Below the pieces are notes generated by a model. The model was given only the letters and a program-made list of their open reading frames with translations. It had not been told where the DNA came from and made no database searches. From Yamagishiella unicocca (taxonomy: Eukaryota > Chlorophyta > Chlorophyceae > Chlamydomonadales > Volvocaceae): a stretch of 64,000 nucleotides of DNA. Location: contig BDSL01000073.1 of assembly GCA_003116995.1 (NCBI GenBank), forward strand, positions 488,003 to 552,002. The letters are read 5' to 3'. Within the stretch, counting starts at the first letter, position 1. Every line of letters begins with the position of its first letter. A program made the translations under genes and the position numbers. This document shows, piece by piece, positions 11,161-23,260 of the stretch.

Positions 11161-13639
11161 GCTGCCGCTGCTTCGCCCTCAGCGCCTCCAGCTGCTCCCT
11201 CAGCGCCTCCTCGTCTTCCTGCAACCGCCGCTGTACACTTGGATCCGATTCCGGCAGCTGCTGGTGTTGTAGTACCAGCGAGTCACGAGCGGAGCGGCCG
11301 GCCTGAGGACAAGCGTGTCGCGGGTACGTGCCACGATACCGGGTAACCCAATGTTGGGGCCCTGGATATTCCATCGCCGCAAGATGCGGCTAACCCGATT
11401 TCGCAAGAGGCCGGTAAGCTAACGCTCCCCGATGGCCCCAGGACGCCAGGTGGCTCGAGCTGCCGCTGAAAATACTTTTACAGTTTGAGCCACGACGCAC
11501 CAGGGGCCTCTCCCCCTTCCCTTGCCTCCCCCGGTCACAACCCAGCCGGACCGTCCGGCGGCATATTATGAGATGGAAAGCCGCCCTACCCTCTAGCCGT
11601 TTCCGCTTGGTATGCGGCGCCCTGTTGCGATTCCGCTGGCAGTGTGTTCGGATGCGATCAATGCCCAGGGTATATGCATGCAGGGTACATGTGACGCCCC
11701 TCCCTGTTACGCCGACCGACGGGACCCACCTGCACTGCCGCGCTCGCCAGCTGCCCCACCGCCAGCCCAGCACGCAGGCGCCGCACAGCCACGGCGGTGG
11801 CCGCCGCAGCCTGCGACACCACCGGCGCGGTGTACGACAACTTGGCCGTGGCGGCCAGGTGCTCCTCGGCGGCACCTGCGTGCGGGGTACGGCGGCACGT
11901 GCTCAAGCAATCAGTGCAGAGCGACCGCAACCGGAGGATGACCGGCCACAACCGGAGGATGATTGCACGTGCCGCAACCCCACAGCCGCCCCACCGCAGT
12001 ACCCAGCCCCTGCCCTGACCTACCGCGCGCGCGGCGCTCCGCCTTGGCTATCGCTGGTACGACATGGTTCCGGAGCGTTGCGTCAGCCACCGCCACGCCG
12101 CCGCGCACGCCCGCCTCCGCCGCGGTCGCCAGCGCGGCTGTCGACCTGACCCCGCGGGTCAGCTCCCCGCCTAGAGCTCCCAGCTCCTGGGAGGGGCGGA
12201 CCGGCATTGGAAAGAGAGGATGGAACCGGGCATCCATCCTGAGCTTCAGGCCCTACAGCCTTCCCAACCATGTAGAACTGTTTAGCGCCTCGGAGGCTTC
12301 CGTCCCTGCCCTTCCGGCCTCGTTGCCTAGTTCACTAGGTTGTGTGCTTCGCTCCTTCCCTAACACATAATGCACGCTCACTCCTCAAGCATGCTGGCTC
12401 ACTGCTCAAGCCAGCTGACCCACCTGCCCAGCCGTCAGTGACCTACCCCACAAGCCAGCTGAGCCGCCTGCCCAGCCGTCAGTGACCTACCCCACCAGCC
12501 AGCTGACCCATCCGCCCAGCCGTCAGTGACCTACCCCACAAGCCAGCTGACCCATCTGCCCAGCCGTCAGTGACCTACCCCACAAGCCAGCTGACCCATC
12601 CGCCCAGCCGTCAGTGACCTACCCCACAAGCCAGCTGACCCACCTGCCCAGCCGTCACTGACCTACCCCACAAGCCAGCTGACCCATCTGCCCAGCCGTC
12701 AGTGACCTACCCCACAAGCCAGCTGACCCATCTGCCCAGCCGTCAGTGACCTACCCCACAAGCCAGCTGACCCATCTGCCCAGCCGTCAGTGACCTACCC
12801 CACAAGCCAGCTGACCCATCCGCCCAGCCGTCAGTGACCTACCCCACAAGCCAGCTGACCCATCTGCCCAGCCGTCAGTGACCTACCCCACAAGCCAGCT
12901 GACCCATCTGCCCAGCCGTCAGTGACCTACCCCACAAGCCAGCTGACCCATCCGCCCAGCCGTCAGTGACCTACCCCACAAGCCAGCTGACCCATCCGCC
13001 CAGCCGTCAGTGACCTACCCGAGAAGCCAGCTGACCCATCCCCCCAGCCTTCAGGCGGCCCTCCTGTCTACCCGTCAGTGGCCCACCCAAGCCGCCAGGC
13101 AGCTCACCCACCTGGATGCAGTCCGTCACTTCGAGGCCCGCCAGCCGGAGCGAGGAGGCCGTGTCCGGAAGCTCCGCCTCCACCACCGCCAGCAGCCGCT
13201 CGGCCCGGGAGACCGTACGCGCAAGTGCCCACACCGCCGGCACGGAGGCCAGCAGGAAGGTGGCTGCCGCGAGGCAGAGCAGGAAGATGCCGATGCTAGG
13301 GAGGAGCGATACAAAGGCGACGAGGGCTGGGGGAAGTGCGGCGGCTGCGGCTGCGGTTGCAGCGGCGGCAGCAGCGGTCGGGGCGGAGGTGGAGGAATTG
13401 GCGGTCATGGCGGCGAGAAGAGCGACGTGGTGGCCTGCTGCTGTTGCGACGGATGACGTGCAGCGGGGTTTGCGACTGGACAGGCGGTTGCGTCGGCCAG
13501 TGGAAGGCTGGTAGGAGGGAGACGGCCGCAGGCGCCTGGCCTGGTGGGTGCTGAGGCCCAGCGGGGTTGCCAATTGCTGATGATGCAGCGAGCACAGGAT
13601 GTCGGTAGCTCGTCCGAGGGCGCGCCATCTGTTGAGCAT
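11138..13639 (-). CDS. DUF948-like plastid membrane/coiled-coil protein, 4 exons, 319 aa
   Basis: Exons in coding order: 13639-13112, 12186-12024, 11875-11730, 11260-11138. All junctions are GT/AG and phases close (960 nt). Seen: residues 1-65 are Ser/Thr/Arg-rich and lack acidic residues, like a chloroplast transit peptide. An Ala-rich stretch follows, then a long hydrophobic segment (about residues 95-135), then a helical region with E-L-P-D-T-A-S-S-L-R-L-A-G-L-E-V-T-D and E-L-G-A-L-G-G-E-L-T-R-G-V. The tail is a charged coiled coil with Gln-Glu-Asp-Glu-Glu-Ala-Leu, ending in Asp-Arg-Glu-Arg-Gly. Known: a land-plant chloroplast membrane family has the same order (hydrophobic segment, E-L-P-D-T, then a repeat like E-L-S-D-L-G-Q-E-I-T-Q-G-V); I recall it from memory. 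Role unknown. The start at 13639 is the first ATG in frame before the transit-like sequence. Confidence 0.75.
12400..13040. repeat. 44-bp minisatellite filling intron 1 of the DUF948-like gene
   Basis: About 14 copies of a 44-bp unit containing cccagccgtcagtgacctac and caagccagctgaccc. Unit spacing is exact, with point variants at a few sites (atctg/atccg/acctg). It occupies most of the intron 13111-12187. Confidence 0.95.
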
Positions 13640-14179
13640 ATGGGTTCGGAATGGGAGGGAGTGGGCGGCTTCCTGGGCTTGGCGTTTTGTTTGGGGGCCC
13701 TGAGGATCGACGAAACGCTCAACGGTGAAACGCCGCACATTGCCCCTACATAATCGCGATTTACTTCCAATTTTCGCTGGTGTAACTTCATGTGCGTGCC
13801 ACCTGCCTGAGCGTGCCCGAGCATGCCGCGCCGACCGCCATGCTCCTTACGCCCTTGCCGCAAGCTAAGCCTTCAGAGGACACTCAATTCAGCGTCTACG
13901 ACCTATGATTGTGCATCCGCAGTGCCTTGCGGCCAAATCGTACGCAAAGTAAAAAAAGAGCGCGTAAGCAGGCGTAGTACCGCTCTACCGCATGCCTTGG
14001 ATCCAGCAAAGATGAAATGTTGGGCGTCACGCATAGTACGAAATGCGTTAGTTCGGCAAGGCAACTGCGAGAAAGCAGCACATGCATGCGGCAGAGTTGC
14101 CGTACGACCTGCGGATTGAAATCCGAAGCCAAACTCGATGTAGCGTCCTAACCAATGGTCCTCTCGTGCACATAATTGG

Positions 14180-14190
14180 GGATATAAATT
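14180..14190 (+). promoter_or_regulatory. TATA-like site upstream of the F-box/LRR gene
   Basis: A gatataaatt run lies about 350 bp before the proposed ATG at 14542. Position alone supports it. Confidence 0.25.
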
Positions 14191-14541
14191 GTGTTCTTAC
14201 CACGATTTATCACTTCTGTCTATCTACCGGAGCCTGTGCGCGTGCTGTGACAGCGACAGCCGTGCGGGCGGTCTCGGCCAGCCATGGTTGCCACGGCTAA
14301 GAAGAGCCGGCGCAGCAGCACAACTGCGATACCAGCGACACCTGCTACTGCTGCTGTTGACCCCGCGACAGCGACGCCGGACGCGGCCGTTGAGAAGAGA
14401 AGTGGAGATGAGCCCGCCGCACCGCAAGTGGCGCAGGTGTGCAATATAATTTGATACCTTCGTGGCTCATAGCATTAAGCTATGGTAGCCGCGTTCATCG
14501 AAAGAAAGGCCTGCCCAGCATGACCTGGTACCTGGAACCTG

Positions 14542-17500
14542 ATGCCGCAGGTTCTCGCACAGTACCTCGGAGGACACCTATCACAGGATGAAATCATGGC
14601 GGCTAGGCTTGTTTGCAAGGAATGGTGCAGAAACCTTCCCTCAGGTGAGGTGTAACTGAACTCGGGATGCCCATTTTCAAGCGAGTCCAGAATTATTAAC
14701 TTCGCGCGTTCCCCACGTGCGCCCAATCCTTCCAGAGCGCAAACATGTCGAAATTTCGCAGCTTATGAGCAGGCTCAGCGTTCCTCCGGCCATGGCATAC
14801 GTGCCGTCGATCTTTCGTGCTGTTGAGTCCATCTCCTTCGTCATGAGCGAACGACTCTCGCCCATGAATATGGCGGCAACCACGTGTGGATTGGGACAAA
14901 TCCAATTCTACCAGAGCATCAAGCACATGTCCTTCACCAGCACCTCACCACCGGGCTCCAAAATGAGCTCATGGCCCTTCGGGATGCCTTTCTGGCCCGT
15001 CGATTTTACCGGACTGAGAGTGCGTATGACGACTGCATATTTGTGACGGTACACTTGGCGAGAGCACACGGGCTATCCGTAGTACTGCATGAACGTTGAG
15101 AAGTGGTTAGGCATCTCGGAAGGAGGGAGGCAAGGCCCGTTTTCTGATCCCATGCAATCTCAGGGCACAAGTTTTGATGGGATTGAAATAGGCTAAGGAG
15201 GAAAGTGCTGGCAGTAACGCGCAGCAGTGCCTGTTTGCGGAGCCATGGACCAAACCGTCTATAAGACCGGTACTGACATTCAGGTCCCCGCATCTTGATC
15301 ACGTGTTGCTTGCAAATCGACCGGTCCTACGTCGCCACAATGAAGCCCCTGCCCCAAGCGAAATACCCAACATTCCTGCAAACCATGCCGCCACTGTAGG
15401 GACTTAATTCGATCAGTTTCATCGGCCGCGCCCCTCACGCGGACGTCCTGGACACCATCGCCAGGACCTGCACAGGCCTCACCTCGCTTGTGCTAGGAGC
15501 ACAGCCCGGGGTGCGTTGGGCGCAGTCCACCTACACGGCGTAGTCCACCATGCCGTCGACGATCCATATGCTTGAGGGAACATGGTGCTGCGCCTAAATG
15601 CGCAAGCCGCTTGCGTGAGAGGCTTCCTAGATAGGGAAGATACGACCAACCCAAATCCCCAGACACGGCGCGAGGGATGGGTGTTGCGCTGGCGTCGGCG
15701 GTTGCCACGACAGCCTCACGAAATATTGTACTGTTTTTTTAGCATCGCATCTCACCACTTCAAGAATCTCCTCCGCGGCGCAGCTCCAATCCTCGCGCTC
15801 CGCTTCACCGTACACGCCTGCCAACGGAACAGTGGGTTGCGGTTTTCGCCTTTCTCGGACGGCCTCACGTTGGTTTTGACCCGGTGCCCTTCAAGCGCTG
15901 CGCGACCCGGCACCCGTCCCACCAACTGCGCGATGTAGATTACACGGCATGTGAGTCCATTGTCCGTGCCGCCTTGCTAGTCCCTACAGTGTCCCTACTG
16001 CGTCCATAACCCCAACGCCACCCCCCACCCCTCGCCCCAACTCGCTACACTCAACTGCATTCCATCAGGAGCTGCGTGGGACCTTGCCGCCCGATTACTC
16101 CAACCGGCTAATCACTCGGCCGTCGTCTATGAAGGCCATCAGCAGGTTGACGTCGCTGCGGCGGCTGTCGCTGACGCTAGGGGAAACGGCCTGGGATGCT
16201 GACGAGGCGACGACCGTCCAGTCGCTGGGGGCCTTGACAGGGCTGACCGAGCTGCGACTGGCAGGCGAGCCGGTGGGTAGGACTCACCTGGGCTGGGTTC
16301 ATCTGGGTCGGGGCCGTATGTTTGCAGAGCACATAGCTCATGGACGTGTGCGGGTAGGCGGCTTGGCTGGCATGCATGTGGCAATTCGTAGTCCGTACCC
16401 TGGTACTGTGCCGCATCAATCTTGATTCCTAAGCGCCCCAGAAGGCGTCCTTCCTGATACTCAGCTTGCCTGACCTCCGTCCCCCACTGTGACCCAACTT
16501 CCCGGCCGGGCAGGTTAGCCCCAACGGCGCTCGGTCGCTCCTCCGCGCCATGCGAGGACTGCGGCACGTGGCGCTGGTGTTCGATGTGGCCGCCGGCCGA
16601 CTGTACGACCGCAAGGTGCGTGTGCCACAGGCATGATGGGAAGTCTAGCGGTGGCCGTGCCGGTTGCGACGGGCCCCTGGCCCCGCTTCCCCTTTATCTG
16701 CGCGACAGGACCTGGCTATGTGGAAGCTGCTGCAGCAAGTTGAGTTGCGGCTCCGAGACCGGCTGCTGGAACGCGACATCCAGCTGTTGACGCTAGGGCT
16801 CGCGAACAGCCTGCGGTCGCTGCACCTGAGGTAGGCGGCTGGCTAGTTTGGTGCTCTTGGTGGTGGCCCTGGGGCTGCAGCTTGTACAGGCGTGCGTAGG
16901 GCATGCGCCTAGCTTGATGAAGCACCTTCGCGCTTTGGGGTTGGTGCAATGCAACCCAATTCATCAGGGGCGTGGATGTGGCAACCATGCTCCGAAGCTC
17001 GCGGCATCAGGGGTGTGGATGTGGCAACCATGCTCCGAAGCTCGCGGGGTGAAATTATTGCGTCCAGGTCAACGCAGCGCGTCACTGCGGTGTATGACTG
17101 CGAGTTATCATTCGAGGACGGATGTGCGAGTGAAGAGCCCCCGGCCATTGCCGCCAGAGCTATACGCATCTCCGTTGACCCCACCCGAGTACGGAATGCC
17201 TCGTGGATATACATGCACTCCGCTTCCCGACGCTGGCGCCCAGGTGCTCTCACACCGTCACCCTGCGTTCCAATGTGCAGGTCCTGTTTGGTCAGCCCCT
17301 ACTCCCTCACCGCCCTGTCCGACCTCGTGGCGCTCCGCGAGCTGTCGTTCGATGGCTGGAACGCTTTGGGGCTGCCGGCAGTCGCGGCCGCCGCCGCAGT
17401 TCAGGAGGGAGGCGCCGGCATTGCGGCCGCCACGGCGAGTGCCGTGCGTGCGGCGCTGGTGGGGTTACTGTCCGGGCCGCTGGGAGGGCGCCTCGAAGTG

Positions 17501-20014
17501 CTCCGAATGGACCTGGGCGACCCCAGCAAGGAGATATATGGCGACATGTCGCGGTGAGGCGTTCCGATGGCCTAGGACCATCCCAACCACCCCACCGCCC
17601 TGACGGGCCGTGCTGCTGGGGCCTTGGTCCGAACCCTGCAGACCAGCTGCCAATCATCGACTTGGCCAGCACCTGTCCGCTGTCCGAATGCGCCCTGACC
17701 AAAGCCGGAGTGCCGCGTCCGCCCTGGACCCTCCCGCGCTACACGTACCCTCACCGCGCCCCGTCCATCGTCCTTCTCGCAGCATGGCCGCCACCTGGTC
17801 CCATGGTTCGCTGCGGGTGCTGCACCTTGTCAACGCCAGCGCTTACTGTCTCGCCACAAGCGGTGCCTTGGCGTGCCTGTCAGGGCTGCGCGGCCTCAAG
17901 GAGCTGCGGGTGGCGGTGCAGGTGCGGGCGCCGCCTGTTTGTTGCCGCCGCTGCTGCTGCTGCTGCTGCGAGGGGTGCTGCGAGGGGTGCTGCTAGAGCT
18001 ATTGCGTGGTGTGAAGCCACGCCAATGCCGGTGATGGGTGTCAATGGAGGAAACCGTCACTGGGTTACCGGGACGGTACCGCCACATGCCGGTCGACCGT
18101 TGGCGCGGCAGCCCTATCCGGCCGCAACGAGGCGCCCATACATGCACCGCAAAACGCATCACCATGCCTTGCTTGCCTTCGGGGAATTCAGGTGTAGCCC
18201 AATTGGGTGCATTGGTGCACCTATTGTGTGAAGAGGCTGGACCCATTCCTCGGCTACCTCTCTGCATGCCTTGTCGCTCCCAACCATTGCCGCTGGATAT
18301 TTGCCGCATCCCCCCCGGCAGGGTCCGCCATGCCGCGACGGCTCCTGCCTTCTGGCTGCTTGGCTGCCGTCTAGCCTGACCTCCCTGGAGCTGGCGGGAA
18401 TCCACCTGCCCTGCGGGGAGGAGGAGGACTTGCGTGGTGCTGAGGCAGCAGCAGCAGAGGTACCGATAGCAGCCGCAGGTCGGGACCAGGAAGACAGTGG
18501 ACGGGGCGCCAGTGGACCAGGAAGACGGCGGGGTTCTGGCCAGCCACGCGGAGATGTACCCGTCAGCAGCAGCAGCGCTTCCGGCGGCCATGGCAGGCTG
18601 CGGCATCTGCAGCGCCTAAGCCTCCACGGCTGCAGGTTCGACTGCTGCGGGCACCTCAAGGTACGCGGGCGCGTGTCGTTGTCAACCAACCGCCGTGAGG
18701 GGGTTGCGGCACGGCGACCGATGAGCTTACGCGTTTGCTACTTGTGTCGAGGTTATGTGGGCGGTGGTATGCTGGGCGCATTTGATGACAACCAATGGAA
18801 TGTGCCAACAGGGCCGTCTGGGGTGGCGTTGACGGAGTGGTAACCTACTTCAAGGATGCCTGGCTAAGCCCGAAACGGGATGCGTCGCTGGTCGCGTATA
18901 CACCAATCCTCTCCTTCTCCCGGCCCTCTTGCGTCTTCTGGCCATCCCGCCCGCAAGGCCGCGCTGGGGCCGGAGCTGCTGACCCGCCTTGCCTCCCTTG
19001 AGCTAAACGACGTTGTGGGGCTGTCTGAGGAGCACCTGTCCGGTCTGGGTGCACTAACGGACCTGACCAACCTCTCAGTATGCGCACTGGTGAGCTGGAC
19101 CGAGCGCTGCGGCCGCATCCAAACAGGAGGACAATGAGCGTCTTGGGAGAGCTCGCATTGTCAACGGCTTCGGGCGCAGCCGAAAGGAGTTTACCATGAT
19201 TCAAAAGTTGTTGCAACCGACTAGCAGAAACGGCCGGCCGTATCCCGGTCCGTGGTTAACCTGACAACCTGCAGCATGCGACGATGCTCCCCATGCCCCC
19301 CAAAACCCCAACATTCTGCCATCGGCATCTAACCCTCGTCGTTCCTCTCCCGGTTGCCGCCACCGCCCACTCCAGGGCCACCCCTGCATCAGCAGCGCCA
19401 GCCTGGCTCACGTCAGCGGCCTGACGGCCCTGACGCGCCTGCGCTGGCACGCGGGGGACACCCTGGACGCGCCGCCGCACCCTGCCGTCCTCAAGGTATG
19501 TGGGTCAGCGATAAGCATGATTGGGCAGTCGGTTGCCTTGGGCAGTTGACGTCGCGGTGTTGGCACGGGCCAGCGCAGCTGGCGCCTACAAGGACGCCTG
19601 CCTCGCCATGATAAACGAATCAGCGTCGATCCCCCTGTCGATCCCCCTGTCCTGATGCCAGTGCATGTTCCACGGGCCCCTGCTGACAGGTGCATACTGT
19701 CCTGCTTTGGAGCTGTGCCCTCCTGCTGTCCTTGCGCTTACCATCACGCATCGCATCTGCATTCTCGCGACTATCCGCAACCCCTCCAACACCTCTTTTA
19801 CTTGCAGTGTTGTTTCACCCCTACAACCCTTCGCCCTCTCGACCTGTCCCTGCCCCGGTCTGCCGCACTGCCCTTTTCCCTCCAATAAACGCAGCCCCTG
19901 CGGCGACTGGCGGTGCTGGACGTTTCGAGCGGCCAGTGGTGGCGCATGAACCGATGGCACGTGAATGCAGCGCTGGCGGAGACGCTGCCGATGTGCGAAG
20001 TGGCTGTAAGCTAG
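14542..20014 (+). CDS. F-box-like leucine-rich-repeat protein, at least 12 exons
   Basis: Confident exons: 14542-14644 (F-box-like, with L-V-C-K-E-W), 15400-15510, 16069-16272, 16514-16615, 16709-16830, 17281-17553, 17783-17921, 18322-18660, 18958-19089, 19376-19495 and 19895-20014. From 15400 onward phases join, though an extra exon between 15510 and 16069 is possible. An exon starting at 14736 continues the F-box in phase (R-K-H-V-E-I). The stretch 14880-15399 is unresolved; a frame at 14941 with L-Q-N-E-L-M-A-L-R-D-A-F looks coding, so one or two exons are missing. Seen: repeated L-x-x-L-x-x-L motifs such as L-T-S-L-R-R-L-S-L-T-L, L-T-G-L-T-E-L-R-L and L-T-A-L-T-R-L-R-W. Known: F-box/LRR proteins recruit substrates to SCF ubiquitin ligases; whether this F-box binds SKP1 is inference. 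The ATG at 14542 may not be the true start. The exon at 18322 carries a low-complexity insert rich in Arg, Gly and Ser. Confidence 0.65.
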
Positions 20015-20972
20015 GCTTGGTGCCCTGCGGGTCAGACAGCCAAACTGTCATGTCTAGGTGGTGCCAGTAATGGTGCCAGTAAACATTGACTGTACCATTT
20101 AACCTGTTGTCTTACGTGAGGTGCTGCTGTTGTATTCGAAGCGTGGATTGTGGGGTTATGACCTGACTTACTGCGAACGTAGGCGGCGCGCAGGATGGGT
20201 CGGCGGGACGACCGTTGAACTTCAGTGCCGGGTAGTCGACGATTGCTCCCGGCGCGTTTGAGGTGCGGCCAATGTCATGATGGTCGGCTGGGGCAGTGGC
20301 CCTATAACAGCTGTACGTCACCATGCCCCCTTGCTGCATCACGTTATGGGTCATGCATGGTGCACGGTATGTTACACACTTTCAATCGCCGCATGATCGG
20401 AGGAAAGGAGTGCGTTGCCTGCGGGCGAGCGAGCGGCTCGGACAATTTTATGCGATATGGCTATGCGCTTTGTGTGTGAGCGACGGCCTGCACTCCTGCG
20501 GAAGTGGACTGCGCATTGGTGCATGGCTGCTGGTTATGCGTGTCGTCGAGGCGTTACTTCACTGCATGGTCGGCATTACTCAGGGCTAGACCGCGTCTCT
20601 CGTCTTACTCGCAAGTCATAAGCAGAGGGTGCTTCCGGATGCCGAAGATAGCGGGCGGTTCGGCGAAGCACGGGAACGCAGCGAAGCAACGCTTTTCTAG
20701 CTGCACGCTGGAGCATGAAAAAGTATTGTCGTCGTAGGGCTCTGATGGCCGCAATGATGCTGTCGATGCTTAATACAACGTGCAAAAATCTTAGTACAGC
20801 ACCCTCAGGGTATCGTCGCGCACATACCGGTATAAATAATGATTTCGGGAATAGTGCAAACTCGCGCAAAAACAAGTAATTCCTTCAGGGGGTGCGCTAC
20901 TTTGGAAATTAATTGCCAGGCAGCCTGCGCGACTTTGTAAAATCTGTGAGACGCCTCCGTATTGCCCCCCCC

Positions 20973-20989
20973 CCCCCTCCCGGATCACC
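20973..20989. repeat. Left half of a short inverted repeat flanking the nested mobile elements
   Basis: The phrase ccccctcccggatcac lies left of both elements, and its inverted counterpart gtgatccgggaggggg lies at 24156-24172. Longer C and G runs continue outward on both sides. It may be the outer end of a host element into which the two others inserted. Confidence 0.5.
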
Positions 20990-20999
20990 AGGGCCCCGG

Positions 21000-21531
21000 A
21001 ACAGAATCCAGGTAACAAACTACGCCGTGGTCAAGAGCGCGGAACAGGCTAGCTAATGCTTATATCAATAGCTTTTATTTAGCGCAAAGCCGGCATAGTC
21101 TGGGAAAAGGTAGCTGTGATTGCCGGACAAAGGTAACACAATTACGCAATGTAAAATGAACGAGAGAAGGAGGTATCGCGCTTGTGAAGTGGTAAAGACA
21201 ACAATTATATAACACAAGAACACGTTTTGCAGAATGCTAGGTACACAATTGCCTCTGAGGTCGTCCTGAAGGGCGCGCATGATGCCTCGGTCCGCGCTTT
21301 CTGGGCGTCCAGAGTCCCCAAACGAATAGTCTAAGATGGATCCAGAACATATAAGTGATAGGAATGCCTCATCTGGAATACTGGACGAGGCCAGAGGTCG
21401 GAATGTCGTCGCCGGACAACTCACGAACTAGTTCGGTGGCTGGTTGCGATGAATAAACCACATAAACTAAAGCATTAGCTAGCCTGTTCCGCGCTCTTGA
21501 CCACGGCGTAGCTTGTTACCTGGATTCTGTT
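21000..21531. mobile_element. 532-bp element with 60-bp terminal inverted repeats (MITE-like)
   Basis: Bases 21001-21060 and 21471-21530 are inverted copies over 60 bp with one mismatch; the ends read acagaatccaggtaacaa and its complement. The interior is AT-rich. A 119-codon minus-strand frame (21424-21065) spans it and contains S-F-G-D-S-G-R-P-E-S-A-D-R-G, but I do not recognise it. Small size and long inverted repeats fit a non-autonomous DNA transposon. Its right end is one base from the left end of the 2.6-kb transposon, so no target duplication is visible there. Confidence 0.75.
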
Positions 21532-21763
21532 GAGGCACGCTGGGGGGAACTTTCCCGTGACGTACTTGGACGATGTGTGAGATAATTTCGTAATTTTACT
21601 TTCTCAATCCCTTGCTTCTTTCGTTTCTAAAAAGACCCAAATAGAGCTTGCAACGAGCTAAGAATCCTAATGCAAAGAGCGCCGCATGTCATGACAGGTG
21701 GCGAAGTAGCGGTGGGAAGGCTGGTTCCTTGGATGTTGTTGTAACTATTTATTGAAGTAAAAT

Positions 21764-22960
21764 TCATAAAAATTCCGGAGGTGACTGGTTATGAAAGGCG
21801 TAGTAAAGCGTGCTTGTCTCGCGTCCGTGACGTACCGTGTGCAAGTATAGTCGCCGACTGAATGCTAACGCGAAAGCCTTCTTAGACCCGGCCAACAGCC
21901 ACGTGGTTAAGTACCTCCGCCCAACGGTGGATTTCTGCTTCTGAAGCCTCACATGCGTCGGCCGTGTGGTGGAGCAGGCTGCATAATCCTCTTAGGGCGG
22001 CCATGTCCTGAAACCGTCGGCGGCCAAAGCCACAGTTCAGTACAGTTGTCATTAATGGCTCCAGCCAACCGTGGTGCAGCTGTCGTTGTTTCCAGGCATT
22101 CACTGTGTCTCTTCACGCAGCAGCAGCTCTATCTCGTTCAGCGGCCCGTGACCGAGCGAGACCACATTGGCCACAGGCGCGGCCTCTGTCGTTAATGCTT
22201 TCATCGCTTTGCCGCTGCCGCTGCCGCTGCCGCCACCGCCGCCACCGCCAAGATCGCCGGCATCTCCCTGAACCTCAACACTGTTGCGATCTGCACCTCT
22301 GCTGCGGTCCGCGGATTTCCTTTGTGCACCCTGGTTGTTGCTGCCATGGCTATTGAAGTCACTGGACGCGCCGGCACCCAAGCCCCCGCGCCCACTTCCA
22401 TTAACGGTGCTATCGCTGACCGTGATGCGGCTGGTGAGCCAACAGCTGCTGGTGATGAGCAGTAGAAGTCAACTCGTGGATGGGTGTGGCCGCAGGGAGG
22501 GGAGGCCGCGTCACGGCGACGGGAGGGGGCGCCAGGGTGGCCGTTCATCACGGTGGACGGTCATTACCCTCAAATAGCCCTTGCCGCAACAAGTAGAGGT
22601 CCCTCATCGAGCAGAAGATGGAAAAGTTGGTGAATCTGACACGGGGAAATGCCTCTCGACAAAACAGCAGCAGTGGCGGTGGGGGGAGAAGCAGTAGCAG
22701 ACAGGGGGACAAAAGCATCCACATCCACTTCAGCGGTAATGGCACAACAGGGCGCCTCAGTGGCGGATGACTGCTTGTGCCACGAGTCTTCACCAGAATC
22801 CCGCTCCCATCTGACCAGCGGCGTGCAGGTGATCGCCCTACACATCCGCTTCTGTCCCGGTGACAGCCGCGAAGGGGCGAGATCATGGGGGGCCCCTTTG
22901 GTGAAGCTAAAATGAAAGGAGAAAAACAACGGTAAACAGCCCTGTAGCCGATACGAAAAC
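21764..22960 (-). pseudogene. Degenerate transposon-encoded gene in copy 1
   Basis: The minus strand holds segments conserved with copy 2: a region with C-R-A-I-T-C-T-P-L-V-R-W-E-R-D-S-G-E-D-S-W near 22850-22780, a Gly/Ser-rich linker near 22380-22150, and a C-terminal region starting N-A-W-K-Q-R-Q-L-H-H-G-W at 22103. In copy 1 the C-terminal frame is broken near 21916 by an extra base (acctccgccc here, acctcgccc in copy 2), splitting one 112-codon frame in two. A one-base difference also occurs near 22645 (ggggaaat versus gggaaat). Product unknown; a transposase or accessory protein is inferred only from location. Confidence 0.5.
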
Positions 22961-22969
22961 AAAATGAAA

Positions 22970-23260
22970 AGGGCAGTGTGCGCGTTTTCGCGAAATTCGT
23001 TGGATGGGGGGATAGGGGCTCGCGCATTTCAAGGGTACCTGTCCGACAGCCCTCCAACCCGGGCCCAGAGGCCCATCCGACCAGAGGGGTCCGGCCGGCT
23101 GATTAAAGTTCAGGACACGTTCATCATAATTGCAACCTTTTGAGAATGGTGGTGTGCGCGTCTTTGCGAAGTTCGTTGGGGTTCGGGAGGTACGGGCTCG
23201 CGCATTTCGAGGGTGTCCGACTGCCCTCCAACCCGGGTCCAGAGGCCTCAGAGATGGTCG
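22970..23260. repeat. Internal diverged tandem duplication inside transposon copy 1
   Basis: The stretch starting gtgtgcgcgttttcgcgaaa at about 22976 is repeated in diverged form at about 23152, an offset near 176 bp. Both contain ggggctcgcgcatttc or a close variant, and ccctccaacccggg. Confidence 0.7.

Noticed and set aside
10897..11346. Ala/Pro/Cys-rich plus-strand frame of 149 codons
   Set aside because: Low complexity from the 24-bp repeat. The minus strand carries a phase-consistent exon over part of the same region.
20955..20990. C-run at 20966 as a possible sequencing error or assembly gap
   Set aside because: A matching G-run is found at the inverted position 24160, so it fits a flanking inverted repeat better than an artefact.
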